A stretch of 64,000 nucleotides of DNA from Sclerurus mexicanus (lineage: Eukaryota; Chordata; Aves; Passeriformes; Furnariidae): NCBI GenBank assembly GCA_013396755.1, contig VWZF01005682.1:1757681-1821680 (forward strand). The letters are read 5' to 3'. Below the pieces are notes generated by a model. The model searched no databases. It was not told the origin of the DNA and saw only the letters and a list, made by a program, of their open reading frames with translations. Both the position numbers and the translations under genes were made by a program. Positions 39,784 through 51,460 of this stretch are shown piece by piece (the first letter of the stretch is position 1; each line of letters opens with the position of its first letter).

Positions 39784-42700
39784 CCTATCTATCTTCAATA
39801 TCATTAATTCAACAGAGAAAGGTAATTAATGCTTTAATGACATTAACATTATAATTAATGGCATTAATTCTGAGGAAGAAAAGCCAATTGACTACTTAGT
39901 GCCATGCACATTCTACTGGCAACAGACTCCTGTCACTACACACAAAAAACAGTGTCACTAGCATTTGTGATGACAGCGACAAAACCAGGCTCAAACTAAA
40001 AAAGCATTTCTCTGGAAGCAAGCATTATGACTTTTCATAAAGGGGAAATGACAATGTTTCCTCTAATGTCTTTCTCCACCAAAAGAAAAATGGCAGAAAA
40101 TTTCAAGGCTAAATTACAACAGCATTTTCAAATATATATTCTTAAATATGAAGTAACTGCCTTAAGTTAAACGTAAGGTAAAAATTCAGAAATAACACTT
40201 TTACTTCCTTTTACTTACTATTTTTGGCTAAAATATGAGTGCAATTGTTGACTGTACACGTCACTTATTTAGGTAAGTAAATAGGAAGCGTCAAATACTC
40301 AAGATACAGCACGTAGCATTTTAAATGATGGCTTCATAATTGCTCAACTTGACCTTTCAGAAGCCATTTGTTAGTGAGCAGGAATAAAGAATAAACAGCA
40401 TCTGTATTATCCTGTGTGATTGGGAGGGACAAACATGAATTGAGACTTCTATTGCAAACAAGGCAGGGAAAGAATTGTAAATGGGGGGAGGAAGAGTGGG
40501 GGCTTACTGAGAGAATAAGATAATTTTTAAATAGGCAGCTGCTTCACAGACTCAAAAAAAAAAAAGGGAAACAAACAACATGATTTGATTCTAGAAAGCT
40601 ACAACCAACCACAGGAAAACCCAGCAAAGTAACAGTAAGCCTAGACACTAAAGGTCATGAAATGTTTTTCCCAGTTAGCACAGGGAGAAATACTAACTGG
40701 TTGATATCGGTTGTCAGTATAGTTTAAAAAGCAATATGATGTCAAGAAATGTAATGAAAGTGCTAATTCACAAATTATACTCAGCAGCTTCAAATCCCAC
40801 AAACCAAATCATTTAAAGCTGCTAAAATAAGAAGTTTGGACAACAAGCGCTTAAACTGAACTCTTATACGTATTCTCTACTGTTTTAAAGAAAATAACTG
40901 ATTGTCAGAGTGAGAAGAAAAAAACATTAAAAAAATACAATTCAAGAAAGTAGTAGCTGCAGAGTAGTAAAAATCAAATAATCTTGGCTAAGAATTATAT
41001 AAGGGTCTTAAATTTGGACTGTAGTTGTAAAAGAAAAATATTATCGCTATTCTCACAAATATAAAGCCAATATACACAGTTAATAGCAAACAGGACAAGA
41101 GTTTTTACTGTATTCAGTAGATCTCATCTTACACTGAAAACTTTTGTTTTCAAGATAAGAAATAGAATAGCAGAAGAGAGATACTCTAATGGAAATCAAC
41201 CCACAATTCTGGGCAGTAAGGCAGGATGTGAAGGCAGACAAAGGATACAGCTCCTGGGACTAGGAACACTTAGAATGCAGAAGCTCCTGGTTTGCTCTTT
41301 ATGGTTGTTCATGAATTCTGCAGGACTCAGTCACTGTGGTAAAAATGAGATAGGTATGTAATGAACTTGGCTCAGCCTGTATCAAGGGGTACAGTTTCCA
41401 AGGAACAGACACCTCTCAGTGCAGTAGCATGTCATATTTCAATGTGTTAAAAAGAGTCACTGCCTGCTTTCTTATATGAACACATCTGAATTTAGATTCT
41501 CTAGCCTATATCTACAAATGGATAGAAAAAGAATTGCTGGAGTAAAACTGCTAAGGAGGGAGGGAGGGTGAAAATTGAAGCACTCCCTACTCTGAAGACA
41601 CATGTACTGCTAGATATATCTAGCAAGCCTTCAAGTCAGACTGTATCTGTATCATGTGAAAGCAATTTAATTCACAGTACCTGAAGTCCCCTCTGCTGTT
41701 TCGGCAGGCAACCTGGGAATCTCTCAAAAAATTACTTTGCAAAAGAAAAAAATTGGCATTGGTCTCACAACAGCAATGCAATAGAGGGAGAGGGACACAG
41801 AGCAAAAAATACATCCAGGAGCACCGTTTCTGCCTGACACACATCACAATTAAGAACAAATATGGACCAGCCCCAGGAGGTCAGCTGAGTCTTTTCCTCC
41901 CCAGGACACTTGCCTTGATCAAGCTTGCAACTTCAGCACATGAACACCAAGGACAGATGGCAAATGAATTTGGACTGCAGTGTCTGTCTAGACAGGCTCT
42001 GTGTTGTAACAGGTCTAACATTAGTAGCCATAATGCTAAAGATCATATTTTTAAAAAACCTACCTTTAATATTCATTACATTAATACTTTTCAGGAAATA
42101 ATAATCTGCAACAACTACTTCCTGATCACGCTCACCCACCAGCATCAAGAGGGAAATCTTATTCCTTTGCTGCAGATAAGTGTTCAGAGACTATGAACTC
42201 TGAAGGAACACACTACCACAAGCAGACATCTACTTCACTGCGAATCACTTTAATCAAATGGGAATGGAATGTATGTATTTATTTATGAGAGGAAAACATA
42301 GCCACTGAAGCAAAAAGGAAATGCTCTTGATTATTCCCTGCATATACTCCTCTCACAACACTCCACCTCTTGATTTTTTTACCTTACTATTTTTAAATAT
42401 GTAGGGCAAAATCAAAGAATAAAAGCTTGGTTAAAGTTCAGATTAGGTGAGGAAGAAAAAGACAATTCATATGTGAAACAGAAGCTCCCCCATCTCCATG
42501 GCAACCTTTCCTAGAAGTTTATCAGTTTGTCTTCTTGATTTCTAACACCTTATCTAAAAGACTAAATTCTTTCACTTTTCGCTTCTTGAAAAAAATTGTA
42601 TGTCATCACTTTGCAATCTTTAGGAATTAGCGATTTTCTCAGAGCACACTTCAACTATTTATCATACACTTACTAGTAAAGGGTTCCAAAACAAGGAACA

Positions 42701-44768
42701 TTGGCAGAAATCTAGAAGTGTTTATCAAACTCACAAACATCTTTTGATATAGCTTAATCCATAGGGATTTAAAATATAACAGATAATACATCAGAAAATA
42801 CATAGTAGAGAGCAGCTTTATCCTAGGTAAAAAATAAACTATGTGGCATGTGTTGTATTTAACATAAAGTGTCTCCTTTTTGAATACTTGAAATACAAAA
42901 TCATAAATTTAGCATAAAGTAATATCTAAACTTACAGAAGTCGAAATCCTCTTTGCTGTCTCTGCAATCGCCTGCTCCAAGGGCTTCCAAAGATGGAAAG
43001 CGTAACGACCTGAAAAGGATGGAAGTTAAATGAAATTGTAACAAATATTCACTAAAATAAACAAAAAAAACCCCTCCAACTTATGTTTGTCATCTTACAG
43101 CAGAAAGAATTTTAGTTTAAAAAAAAATCCCTCAAATAATTGAGAGAGGGAGAACAAGAATTTTAATATACTTCATCTAAAAACCTAGTCATGGACTGCA
43201 AAGATCCACTATGCTTATTCATTATTTAATTCACTAAATAAATAGATTTAAATACATTTCAATAAGATAAATGAAGATATCTGCCTTGTGAAGTTTCAGA
43301 AAAAGGGCAGTTTGAAACATTAGCTTTGGATACACATTTATTATACAGTGTACAGAGGTTATGTTTTCAAACAAAAGAAATCTATATACTACACGTTTCT
43401 TGTTGTGATGCTGCATGCTTAATCACACACTTAGTACTGCATTTTTTATTTTGTTACAAAGAGAGAATCTTCTGGAATTTAGAGCTATTCAATTCCCCAC
43501 TGGTAGTGAATGTCTATAGCTAGGACAGGCTGGAAGGAACTCTATTAGATCGTGTTCTCAGAAATACAAAGCAGGTCCATCAACATCAGAATCAAGATTT
43601 ATGCTATGTTACTGGAGAATTTTCACTGTAAATCCCCTCTCCCCAATTATGCTTTGATTAACTATTCATTAGCAATGTAACTTACTACTGCACACAATGG
43701 AAAATTTTTTTATAAAATGTGGCTCTGTTTCATTCAAATAGCATCTTGTCTTCATTCTTGAAATACACGATGTACCCATAAGTTATTTAAGTGATCTAAA
43801 CCTGTGCCTATGTTAACACAGAAATTAAGATACTGTTAAGAGTGTCTCTTAGAATGGTGTTACCTCACTTTCCTCCTAATGTTTTCCATCACCATTACTT
43901 TGCCAGTTACTATTAATTCTTCAGCTCAACCAGCAGAAGAAATTCTAGGAACATTCCTCTTCTGCTTCTATAAAAGCACATAAACCAACTGCTTAATGGA
44001 TGTACATCACCAAAGATCTTGCCATTCCTTCCCTAAATAACAACACAACTGTACCCACCAAACACCGAGTTTTGTGCAACTTGTTAATCCATTAAGCCTA
44101 TTTTTTGTAAACCATGTTTTTGTATGATGAAAATAACAGAACTCAATTTGTGTATTTCAAAACCAGAATGGACATGGTTACCTAGACCAAGTAAGTTAGG
44201 GTATAAATCATGTTAAACTCATGCCCTGTGTTCAGACTGGAACCTATTTTTCAGAGTAATGTACAGTCCAGATACAAAGAGTTCAGCTAATAAATGATGT
44301 ATTATGGAAACAGTTTAGTATGACAAATCACTATAGTCACTAAAACCTTCTATTTTCCTCCGTTTGAATTTGTTGGGCATCACTTTCACATCACAAGATC
44401 TTGCTGAACTCTTCTAAAAAGCCTTCACATTGCAATGTGTTATTAAGTAAATAAACTGTTCACCTTACATTTTGCAGACAAAAACCAGAAGGAACCTTTT
44501 AGCTGTTGTCCATAAAATTACTTTCTTATGTTTTCTCCACTTTTCAAAAAGAATTTTGGAAAATATGGCTTTGAAGGGACAGGAGCTATAACTGGATACA
44601 ACTCACAAACAACTTTTCCATTTTCCACTATTTATATTCATAAAACCTTCACTAACCCTTTCTGAAACAGCAACTCACAAGTGAGAGTTCCACACTTGGC
44701 CGGTAGTTTAGCTTACCTGCAAATGCAACAGTGGCAATACCAAGTCCAACTGCTATCATAGTTCTGGC
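30683..44768 (-). CDS. DNAJC15: DNAJC15 (mitochondrial J-domain co-chaperone MCJ), exons 2-6; exon 1 not found
   Basis: Coding sequence joined, in minus-strand order, from 44768-44717, 43009-42936, 35675-35599, 33783-33713 and 30753-30683. The 345 nt give 114 residues plus TGA with no internal stop and consistent phases (0, 1, 0, 2, 1 entering exons 2-6). The product has a glycine-rich membrane helix (IAVGLGIATVAFAG), a short linker (RYAFHLWKPLEQ), the YYKGGFEQKMSRREA segment typical of the TIM14/Pam18-like J-proteins, and a C-terminal J domain with an intact HPD (about residues 88-90 of this part). By family knowledge, DNAJC15 sits in the inner mitochondrial membrane, stimulates mtHsp70 at the TIM23 import motor and restrains respiratory complex I. 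The related DNAJC19 lacks the WKPLEQ linker, so DNAJC15 is the better fit. The human protein is 150 aa, so about 36 N-terminal residues (exon 1) are missing. The exons look intact and functional. Confidence 0.95.
30754..33712 (-). other. DNAJC15: DNAJC15 intron 5
   Basis: 2959 bp, GT-AG, AT-rich. It contains a 17-bp direct repeat (32488-32504 and 32513-32529) and a short (CA) run near 31183. No transposable element or other exon was recognised. Confidence 0.85.
32488..32529 (+). repeat. 17-bp direct repeat in intron 5
   Basis: CACATCTGTGCTACCCA occurs at 32488-32504 and again at 32513-32529, separated by 8 bp. It looks like a recent 25-bp slippage duplication. Confidence 0.9.
33713..33783 (-). 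CDS. DNAJC15: DNAJC15 exon 5 (HPD motif)
   Basis: 71 nt on the minus strand, with a TATTTTACAG acceptor and a GTAAAT donor. After the serine split with exon 4 it reads PNAGKDKIRTAHRKIMILN then HPDK, and ends on the first base of a glycine codon. HPD is the J-domain tripeptide required to stimulate Hsp70 ATPase, and it is intact. The donor GTAAAT is weaker than the consensus GTAAGT, but the reading frame continues exactly into exon 6. Confidence 0.96.
33784..35598 (-). other. DNAJC15: DNAJC15 intron 4
   Basis: 1815 bp, GT-AG, AT-rich. It contains a plus-strand (antisense to the gene) CR1 fragment at about 35180-35365, only some 230 bp from exon 4. Nothing else was recognised. Confidence 0.85.
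35180..35365 (+). mobile_element. CR1 LINE internal fragment (reverse-transcriptase region) in intron 4
   Basis: On the plus strand it reads TVNMLEGRAH, then a frame-disturbed segment and VALLKRTQGTAG, the same region as NMLEGR to SSFAERDPG in the copy at 24971-25890 (read there on the minus strand). DNA shared with that copy includes AATATGCTGGAGGGCAGG. The element is cut at both ends and lacks the CR1 3' tail, so it is an old broken copy. It is antisense to DNAJC15. Confidence 0.75.
35599..35675 (-). CDS. DNAJC15: DNAJC15 exon 4 (start of the J-like domain)
   Basis: 77 nt on the minus strand, with a TTTTTAG acceptor and a GTAGGT donor. It reads SFSSYYKGGFEQKMSRREA then SLILGV plus two bases of a serine codon. 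This is the conserved region at the start of the TIM14-type J domain. A second AG two bases inside the exon (AGAG at the junction) could act as an alternative acceptor but would shift the frame, so the first AG is chosen. Human has AGLILGVS where this has ASLILGVS, a conservative change. Confidence 0.96.
35676..42935 (-). other. DNAJC15: DNAJC15 intron 3
   Basis: 7260 bp, GT-AG, the longest bounded intron of the gene. It holds the (ATCT)n microsatellite at 39737-39794 and a 16-bp perfect palindrome at 37689-37704. A 147-codon open frame at 41753-42196 on the plus strand lies inside but has no recognisable protein and is not called a gene. Confidence 0.85.
39737..39794 (+). repeat. (CTAT)n microsatellite in DNAJC15 intron 3
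   Basis: Eleven perfect CTAT units (39737-39780), one CTAC variant, two more CTAT units and a partial unit. It is the longest simple repeat in the window and likely to vary in length between individuals. Confidence 0.97.
42936..43009 (-). CDS. DNAJC15: DNAJC15 exon 3 (linker after the membrane helix)
   Basis: 74 nt on the minus strand, after a CCTTTTCAG acceptor and before a GTAAGT donor. It completes a glycine codon with exon 2 and reads RYAFHLWKPLEQAIAETAKR followed by ISTS. Human DNAJC15 has RYAFRIWKPLEQ and then ITETAKKISTP. This segment is what separates DNAJC15 from DNAJC19, whose linker is different. It ends on a full codon, matching exon 4, which starts AGT. Confidence 0.96.
43010..44716 (-). 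other. DNAJC15: DNAJC15 intron 2
   Basis: 1707 bp, GT-AG, AT-rich. A possible very old CR1 3' end is at about 43515-43560. Nothing else was recognised. Confidence 0.85.
43515..43560 (-). mobile_element. Possible very old CR1 3'-end remnant
   Basis: The short stretch GGACAGGCTGGAAGGAACTC followed by TATTAGATCG resembles the reversed CR1 end (GGTTGGAAGGGACC then AGATCATCTAGTCC). No octamer repeats or further similarity are clear, so a chance match is possible. Confidence 0.3.
44717..44768 (-). CDS. DNAJC15: DNAJC15 exon 2 (membrane helix)
   Basis: 52 nt read on the minus strand. The acceptor is a pyrimidine-rich tract ending TTTAG next to 44768; the donor is GTAAGC just below 44717. It reads ARTMIAVGLGIATVAFA plus the first base of a glycine codon, the single-pass inner-membrane helix that corresponds to VRSLIAVGLG in human DNAJC15. 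Entry phase is 0, so exon 1 must end on a complete codon. No in-frame start precedes it in the adjoining intron, so it is an internal exon. Confidence 0.94.
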
Positions 44769-47700
44769 CTAAAGCAGAAAAACAGGAATCAGAATAACAT
44801 GCAAACTCTAATTTGATAAATATGCAACTTTTATTTTAACATGTATTTCTGATGCCTGATGTGGACATTTCATATACATTTTATAAAAAAGATGAAAGTG
44901 AGTTATGTATTCCTCAGGCTACATTAGATTTTTATAGTTCAGTCCCATTAACCCAATGGAGGTTATGGTCAATGCATCAGGTTTAACATGGAACTACCCA
45001 CTGGCAAATCAGTGAACATGCACTGAAATCAACTCACAGTATGTAACGATAAAAACATAAGGCAAACAACGATTCAGGATTACTTGAAATTACTTGTGCA
45101 GACTAGTTTAACATAGTATGTAACAGAAAGTAGCTGTTTATTATAAGAACATGAAGAGCTAACTCAAAACTCCAATATCAGGTGTATGTATTTTCCTACA
45201 CAGTGTTTGAAAAAAGTCAGGCATTTCAAGAAGCACAATAATAAGTATCCCCATGTTGGTCAAGAAGCTGATGAAAGGTATGACATAAACCTTGAAGAAG
45301 GGACTAACTTCTCACATATATGAAGAATTCAAGAAGGGTAACGAGCTCTCCATTTCTGAAAAGCCTACATGTAAATCTTTGAAACAAATGAAATAGTCAT
45401 CTGTGGCATTACCTGTCTTATCATACAACAGTTCAATAATGCCTTGTATTTTTCCCCGAGAAACATGAGAAATCAGATTAGGCTTGTTTATCTTGAATTC
45501 AAAACGTAATGACAGTGAAAATGCTTTTATCACCAGACTGCCTCTTCGATATATGACTTACTTTCACAATTACCCAATAACTGGTTTATACATTTTATAC
45601 AAACAAGTCAGACAGAAGGACTTAAAGCTCAAACTTCAGTGCAAGTGCCCTAATAACTGGATCTGGATCCAAGTTGCCTTTGCTACTAACATTCGTGGGG
45701 CTAAAATTCTCTGTCTTCAACTGTACCCAATCTCATTTTTAAACAGAGTAGGAGTAGGGGAAGAGCTTGGAAATACTGCTTTTAAAGCCTTCCTAGAGTT
45801 GGCTTAGTAGGGGCTAGGACAAGGATGACAACTTTGCTCTCAAACAGGCAGCTGTACAAGATATAGGAACTGCCATCACGCCCAGTGGCTCCTACAGCTT
45901 TGGCTCTGAAGGTGAGTGGCTGTGCTTGGTGCCTGTAGTATTAATCTCGGTCCAGAAAAAGTTGTAGTCTGCTCTGAGTTCATCCAGAAGCAGTGTATTC
46001 CTCTTTATCTACCTTCTGGACCCTAGAGATTTTAATTAAGTACCTACCTCCCACTTACCTAAGGGGGCTGTTCTAGCTATTTTCATAACATAAGACTGCA
46101 ATTGCCTAGAGGTTTCTATTAGGAAAAAAAAATATACTCACTAATCATACTGGAACTGAATCTTATGAGTTAAGACTGGGGGAATTCTGGCCTTAAAAAT
46201 CTGACAGTCTATTCCATTTTAGTAACTGAACTCTTCCATTTCAGAGTCCTCTCCAGTCTTGATATTAGCATTCATTTCTGAACGTAAAAATAATGTAGTT
46301 GTTTTATGTCTGTTGTTACTTTCAGTTCCACCAAATTTCCCTTAATCCTTAGACCATGAAAAAACTCAAGCACATTACCTTAAATGGTAGAAGATGTAAA
46401 ACAGGGAAACACACAGTTCATCTCCTCACTAATCTAAAATTCTTTTCATTTCTTCTCACAAATCAGGTTTTCCCAGGCTCTCAATATTCAAACCTTAAAA
46501 AAAAAATTCGTCTAATTCCCCTGTTTAGACAGGAACCACAAACAGCCACAGCATTTCTGAAAATATCATAGCCCTATAGCAATTCTCTATTATTCTGTCC
46601 TGTGATTCGTGACCATGGATTAATATTCAGGAGTTTCCTTTACTTATTCAGTGACAGCAAGAATCTTTTATAAGTGGTTACACTCAATTAAGAGCTCAAC
46701 AATGTGTGAAATAGATCACACTGGGAAAAAAAAATAAAGTATTTATTAGCCTGTTCTTGTCCAGATTAAGTTATACTTACTTTGCCACCAAAAAGGTAGT
46801 TTAAGACAGCAGTTTACAACAAGATATGCAGGTTGCAACAAGGCATTAGGAGCAGACATCACGTCACAAGTAAGACCAAGCACAGAGAACAAGCTAATAA
46901 ATACCAGGATTGGGTCAGTTTAGTGCAGGAATAGCATATTTTTGCACAATAATCTGGGAGCACAATACAGAGATCCCTGAGGGCCTTTGACAGAATCAGC
47001 CATGTCTGCTGGGATGCATTATTTCAGTCTCAGTGGAAAGTGGTAGCAGTGAGTGGAAAGCTAGTGCTGCCTGGAAAACAGCAGGAAAAAAGAAAGTGTG
47101 GCAGCAGCTCTAGAATAGGAGCAGGACATGGAATCAACAGGAAAATGAAGACAAGCCAGAAAACTCTGTAAAAGCGATACAAGGCTTAAGCAGAGAAGCA
47201 TGGAAGACTGCTCACATTTTGAAGTGAGGTACAGCCAACTAAGAAATACTGGTTTATGGTAATTCATCTTATGACGCTGAGATTAGCTCAGTTGGTCAGA
47301 GCATGCTGCTGACAATGACAAGGTTGTGGGTTTGATCCCTGTAAGGGCCATTCACTTAAGAGCTAGACTTGATGATCTTCGTAGGTCCCTTCCAACTCAG
47401 AATATTTTGTGATTATGTAAATTTTGGCTGGAGAGCAGCAGCTCAACTGTGTGAAACAGTGGAGGAATCAGTAATTATTTGCATTAGGGGCAGGTTAGAG
47501 AAGAGTCACTTGCCACACAGTAGCAAAGTGATAACTTGTCATACAAAGTATCTTGAATGTTTATTATGGTGTCAACATATCCCGGCTATACCCATGGGAC
47601 AGAAACTGAATTTGAATCAATGTAACAGACTTCTACTGACACAGAGTCTCATAAAATTAGTTGCAATTTCAAGTACTAACCAGTAGGTCCTTTAAGTCCA

Positions 47701-50700
47701 GCTTGACTCAGTTTCCTTTTCCATGCTCACTTAACTCAGTTGAGTATTTAAAACAATCAGTCAAAACTAGCCTGGTGCTTTGAAATGCAAAGTCCAAAGC
47801 TTTAATTAAATGTATTCCTTTCACGTCAATATTAAATGAAAGCAACTCACTATCACTTTGAAAGGCAGCAGTTCATTTATTGCATGCTAATAAACTACCA
47901 TCGCAATCATTTTTCTCTCCTATTACTTGAAATTGCATTTTAGTTCAGACTCATAAGGGATAAATAAATAAATACATACACACTGACTTTCAATTACGAC
48001 AGAATTGACCTTCCCCCCCACCTACAAAAATGCCATTAAGAAACTTCCAAGATGTGGGTTTTAAATGAAAGTATTCTGTTAAGATCCAAGAGGGAAAAAT
48101 AAAGAAATAAAAGATTAAAGTAACATCTGTCGCTTTCTTTATTCAATGAATCGGCTCCCAAAGGTTAGTCATCAATCCCAAGCTATTCTGCTGATCTCAG
48201 TATTTTAATTTTACTGTGCAGCTCATTATTCAGTAATAAACCCTCTTAAAGAAAACTAATAAAAAATTATGCTAAATCTGTAAAACTTGAATTTTCCTAA
48301 CTCTTTTCAGAAATGCGTATAAGAAAATGCAAGCATTAGAAAGGCGACTGCAAGATCTGATTTACCTAAGTGTTTGGCAAACAAAAAAGGATAGAGCATA
48401 TTAATTAACACACAGTATGTTCAGAGATATATACCACATACTGTTAGCAAACAGAGATCTGTTGCCTAATCCTTCAATACTTAATTCTTCAGTAGCCCTA
48501 ACTTTTCAGCAGAAGAAACAGGGAAGAATGAGATATTATTTTTGGCAAATTCCCCAATCCCCAGTGCTCTGCTAGCTTAACTATACTTAAAAAATATAGA
48601 ATAGAAAACATACTTAAAGAACTACTTATGTAGTTCTTAGCACTATGGCTTCTCCTTCTGTGAAGTAGGAAAAAAGTTAAACTTATAAACAAAATGAGAA
48701 TTTCAAATGCAGCACTTTCAAATTTCAACACAACTCAAGTACATCTGACGACAGTCTGTAAGAGTCATCTTTAGGAATGTTACAACATATCTGCTTGCAT
48801 AGAATTTTGATTTTATACACTGGTTCTTCTACCACAACCAGTGAAAACACTCTTCTTGGTCAAATGAAAATATTTTGCTCTCCTCATAAGTTAGCTTTTA
48901 GACACACAGCAAGAGCTCTACAGTCTTTTGCCTTGGAAACCTACAGTGTAATAGAATAAAAAGCACAGAGAAAATAATAATTTGTTGTCATGGGTTGGAT
49001 GGCATTTTGTAAGTAATCCATGCTTAGTCAGAGATCAGCAAAATAGGAATTATGTACTTATGTTTAAATAAATACACAAGTGTAAGTTGCTTAACTAAAA
49101 ACTGCATTTTAAAAAGTTTGATTTTGGGGTTTTTTTAGTGCTGTCTGCTGCTAAGAAGTAGGATACACAAGTATACTAACCAAGTATACAAAAATATTTC
49201 TGAAATTAGATTTTCTCTCAAATAAAAATTCTTAACTTGGAATAAATCAATGTTTGGTATGGAAGATAGAATAACACTTCACAGTAAACCATCTAATTAA
49301 CTCTATATGGAGCCAGAACCATTTTGAAGTCGGATTAGATTATAATATATATATTATCTGCAACTGATTTGATTTCATAATCTAATGTTTTCTTTCCAGT
49401 CCTACCTTCCTGTAAAATTTAATTTGCTTTCCAACAGTGAATTAGAAGTAATTTCAGGCCAATGCTGTTCTCCATACTGACACAATTCTTACATCAATTT
49501 GTGTAATTTATTTTACAGCAACTTTTTTGATTTGTATATAAAGCTATGACTACAATTCCTGAATTTTTCATAGGAAATTATACTAGAGCAAACAGATTCA
49601 CTAGCAGATGCATCACCATAAGGTATTCAAAAAAATCTTATTGAGTATGTATTAACAATGGCTTCTTGCTGGTATCTTGAGAACAGACTCTTTATGTTTC
49701 CACTGCTGCTCTTCCATCGATCCAAACACTTTTGTAGAACAACTGAAAGAGTAAAAGTGACCATGAGCAAGTGGCTTCAGCTAATATCCTGGACAACTCA
49801 CAACAAAGATTCAGGGTAGAATATTCAAAAGAGCTTCTTCAGCCCCAAGAGACGGATGCTGCTGTTGGACTTTGCTTCTCCTACTACGCTTCCTTCCACC
49901 ACGGCAAGAAGGCCTCATTACCCTGTAGGTTGTCAGAGGCACAAATACAAAGCACCACAGTTGATTTTGCTATTTCTCTCTGGCAAAATCTCAGAATTTG
50001 TCTCTACACAACTTGACCTCCTTCTGAATTCCTTAGATGTGAATGCGTTAAGTACACATGCTATTCTTCCTTCCACTATCTACAGAACACCATCCAGCAA
50101 AATTCTGACATAGCTTCTACTGCCAACTGTATGCTAACAGTTTAAAACATAGATATGTCTAAAAACCACTACATTCTCCACTGGAAAGCCTGGTTAAACA
50201 ATAAATTTCAGTAAAAAATTGCAGTAATCCCAATGCTAGTCCTCCAAAGACCTACATCAGTCTCCGCACCTTACTAAGAACATGAGAATACACACAGCAA
50301 CAAAGCGAGCCACACTAACCCCAGATGCAACTTTTATTCCAGAGAGGTAAGAAGGCCTAAAGACTCCACAAAATTCACTAGCAACTCCCAGCTAGCATTC
50401 CACAGGGAGAATAACCGTGACAATAATGAGTTTCAGAGCCAGCTTCCTCAGATTACACAGCTTGCTGCTAAATACACAGAAAGACTCTCCTGTTGGAAAA
50501 AAAAAGGTCCTAGACCATAGTAAAAATTAATAAATAACTTAAAGAATGTGGGGTTTAAAGCTGCATTTTAAAGAAAGCAGAAATCTTATAGAGATAACAC
50601 AATTAAGTAAGGCAAGTAAGATTTCTAAGCTATTTATTACATGTGAAAACTTCACCATCTGGGACTTTAAGCAGTGATCCATGTATTTTTTTCCCAATTC

Positions 50701-50931
50701 TTTTTTCCAACTGGAACTCACTGTTCCATGAACTAATTGAAGTGACCAGAATGAAGCACTGGGATAAAGTCCCAGCACCCTTCCCTCCAGAGCACAGTAC
50801 AGCATAGCAAACTTTGGAAGCACTTTGCCTTCACTCAAAACTAACGCAGACTCTGCCACATTACAAAGCTCCAGGTGAGAATTACTTTTCTGAAGCAGAG
50901 CTCTAGGAAACCTTCAACACTTGAACCCGCC
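44769..50931 (-). other. DNAJC15: Proximal part of DNAJC15 intron 1 or 5' flank
   Basis: Sequence upstream of exon 2. The coding start was not found here, so this is presumably the 3' portion of intron 1. It contains the SINE at 47276-47416 and an unexplained open frame before a GTGAGT at about 45818-45911. The rest is AT-rich single-copy-looking sequence with no recognised exon. Confidence 0.6.
47276..47416 (+). mobile_element. tRNA-Ile-derived SINE with CR1 tail (TguSINE1-like)
   Basis: Two-part element of about 140 bp. The head (47276-47350) looks like a tRNA-Ile: TAGCTCAGTTGG fits the A box of the RNA polymerase III promoter (47284-47295) and GGTTTGATCCC the B box (47329-47339, with one C-to-T change from GGTTCGA), ending GGGCCA. 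The anticodon arm no longer pairs well, so it is not a working tRNA. The tail (47351-47416) is a CR1 3' end with GACTTGATGATCTTCGTAGG, CCCTTCCAACTCAGAAT and a decayed octamer TTTTGTGATTATG. By established knowledge, such SINEs use CR1 reverse transcriptase through the shared tail, and this tRNA-Ile/CR1 type is known from passerine birds. No clear target-site duplication is seen. Confidence 0.88.
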
Positions 50932-51142
50932 TGTGATAGTAATGTTTGCACAGTGGGTGAAAACACCGCAGGTGTGAGATCGCCTCCTCATGGCAGGGGA
51001 ACAAAGTTTTCGGCCTTGTTTGCTCACACCTGAGAACTCTGGGGCCCAAGTGCTCCCGTGTACCCCCCTGTGGAATTCCAGAAAATAAGGGGCCAATGTG
51101 TATGTCTCAAACACCAACAGCGGGATGGCTGCGGAGCCAGCC

Positions 51143-51188
51143 AAGGACTGGTGGTAGTAACAGACAAGGATTGATGGTAGTAACACAC
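51143..51188 (+). repeat. 23-bp tandem duplication in the U3-like region
   Basis: Two adjacent 23-bp units (51143-51165 and 51166-51188) sharing GGTAGTAACA and differing at four positions. Tandem units in U3 are common in retroviral enhancers. Confidence 0.7.
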
Positions 51189-51450
51189 TAATATGTGACT
51201 GGAGAAGGGGAACATGCGGAGGCAGATAGCACTTTTCCTTGTTCTACTGCCTGGGAATAAACACAGCACAGCACAAACACAGGAATTAGACCAAGAAGGG
51301 GGCATGGACTGCAGGGGGAGATCAAGACCACCCAAGCGCCCCGAAGCCCTCCAACCCACCTCCAGAAAGATCTGAACGGACGGACTGTGCATGATAACTA
51401 ATTCCCATAGAAAGCGAGAAACCTGTCTTTGGGGGGCGGGGAAACTTGCC

Positions 51451-51460
51451 CATAAAAAGG
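51451..51460 (+). promoter_or_regulatory. TATA-like box in the LTR
   Basis: CATAAAAAGG just after the GC box at 51431-51441 and some 70 bp before the pyrimidine-rich tract, the expected position of an LTR core promoter. Confidence 0.45.

Noticed and set aside
41753..42196. 147-codon open frame on the plus strand in intron 3
   Set aside because: No recognisable domain, low-complexity-free but random-looking composition, antisense to the gene; likely chance.
47276..47350. Functional tRNA-Ile gene
   Set aside because: The anticodon arm does not pair properly, the B box is mutated, and a CR1 tail follows directly, so it is the head of a SINE.
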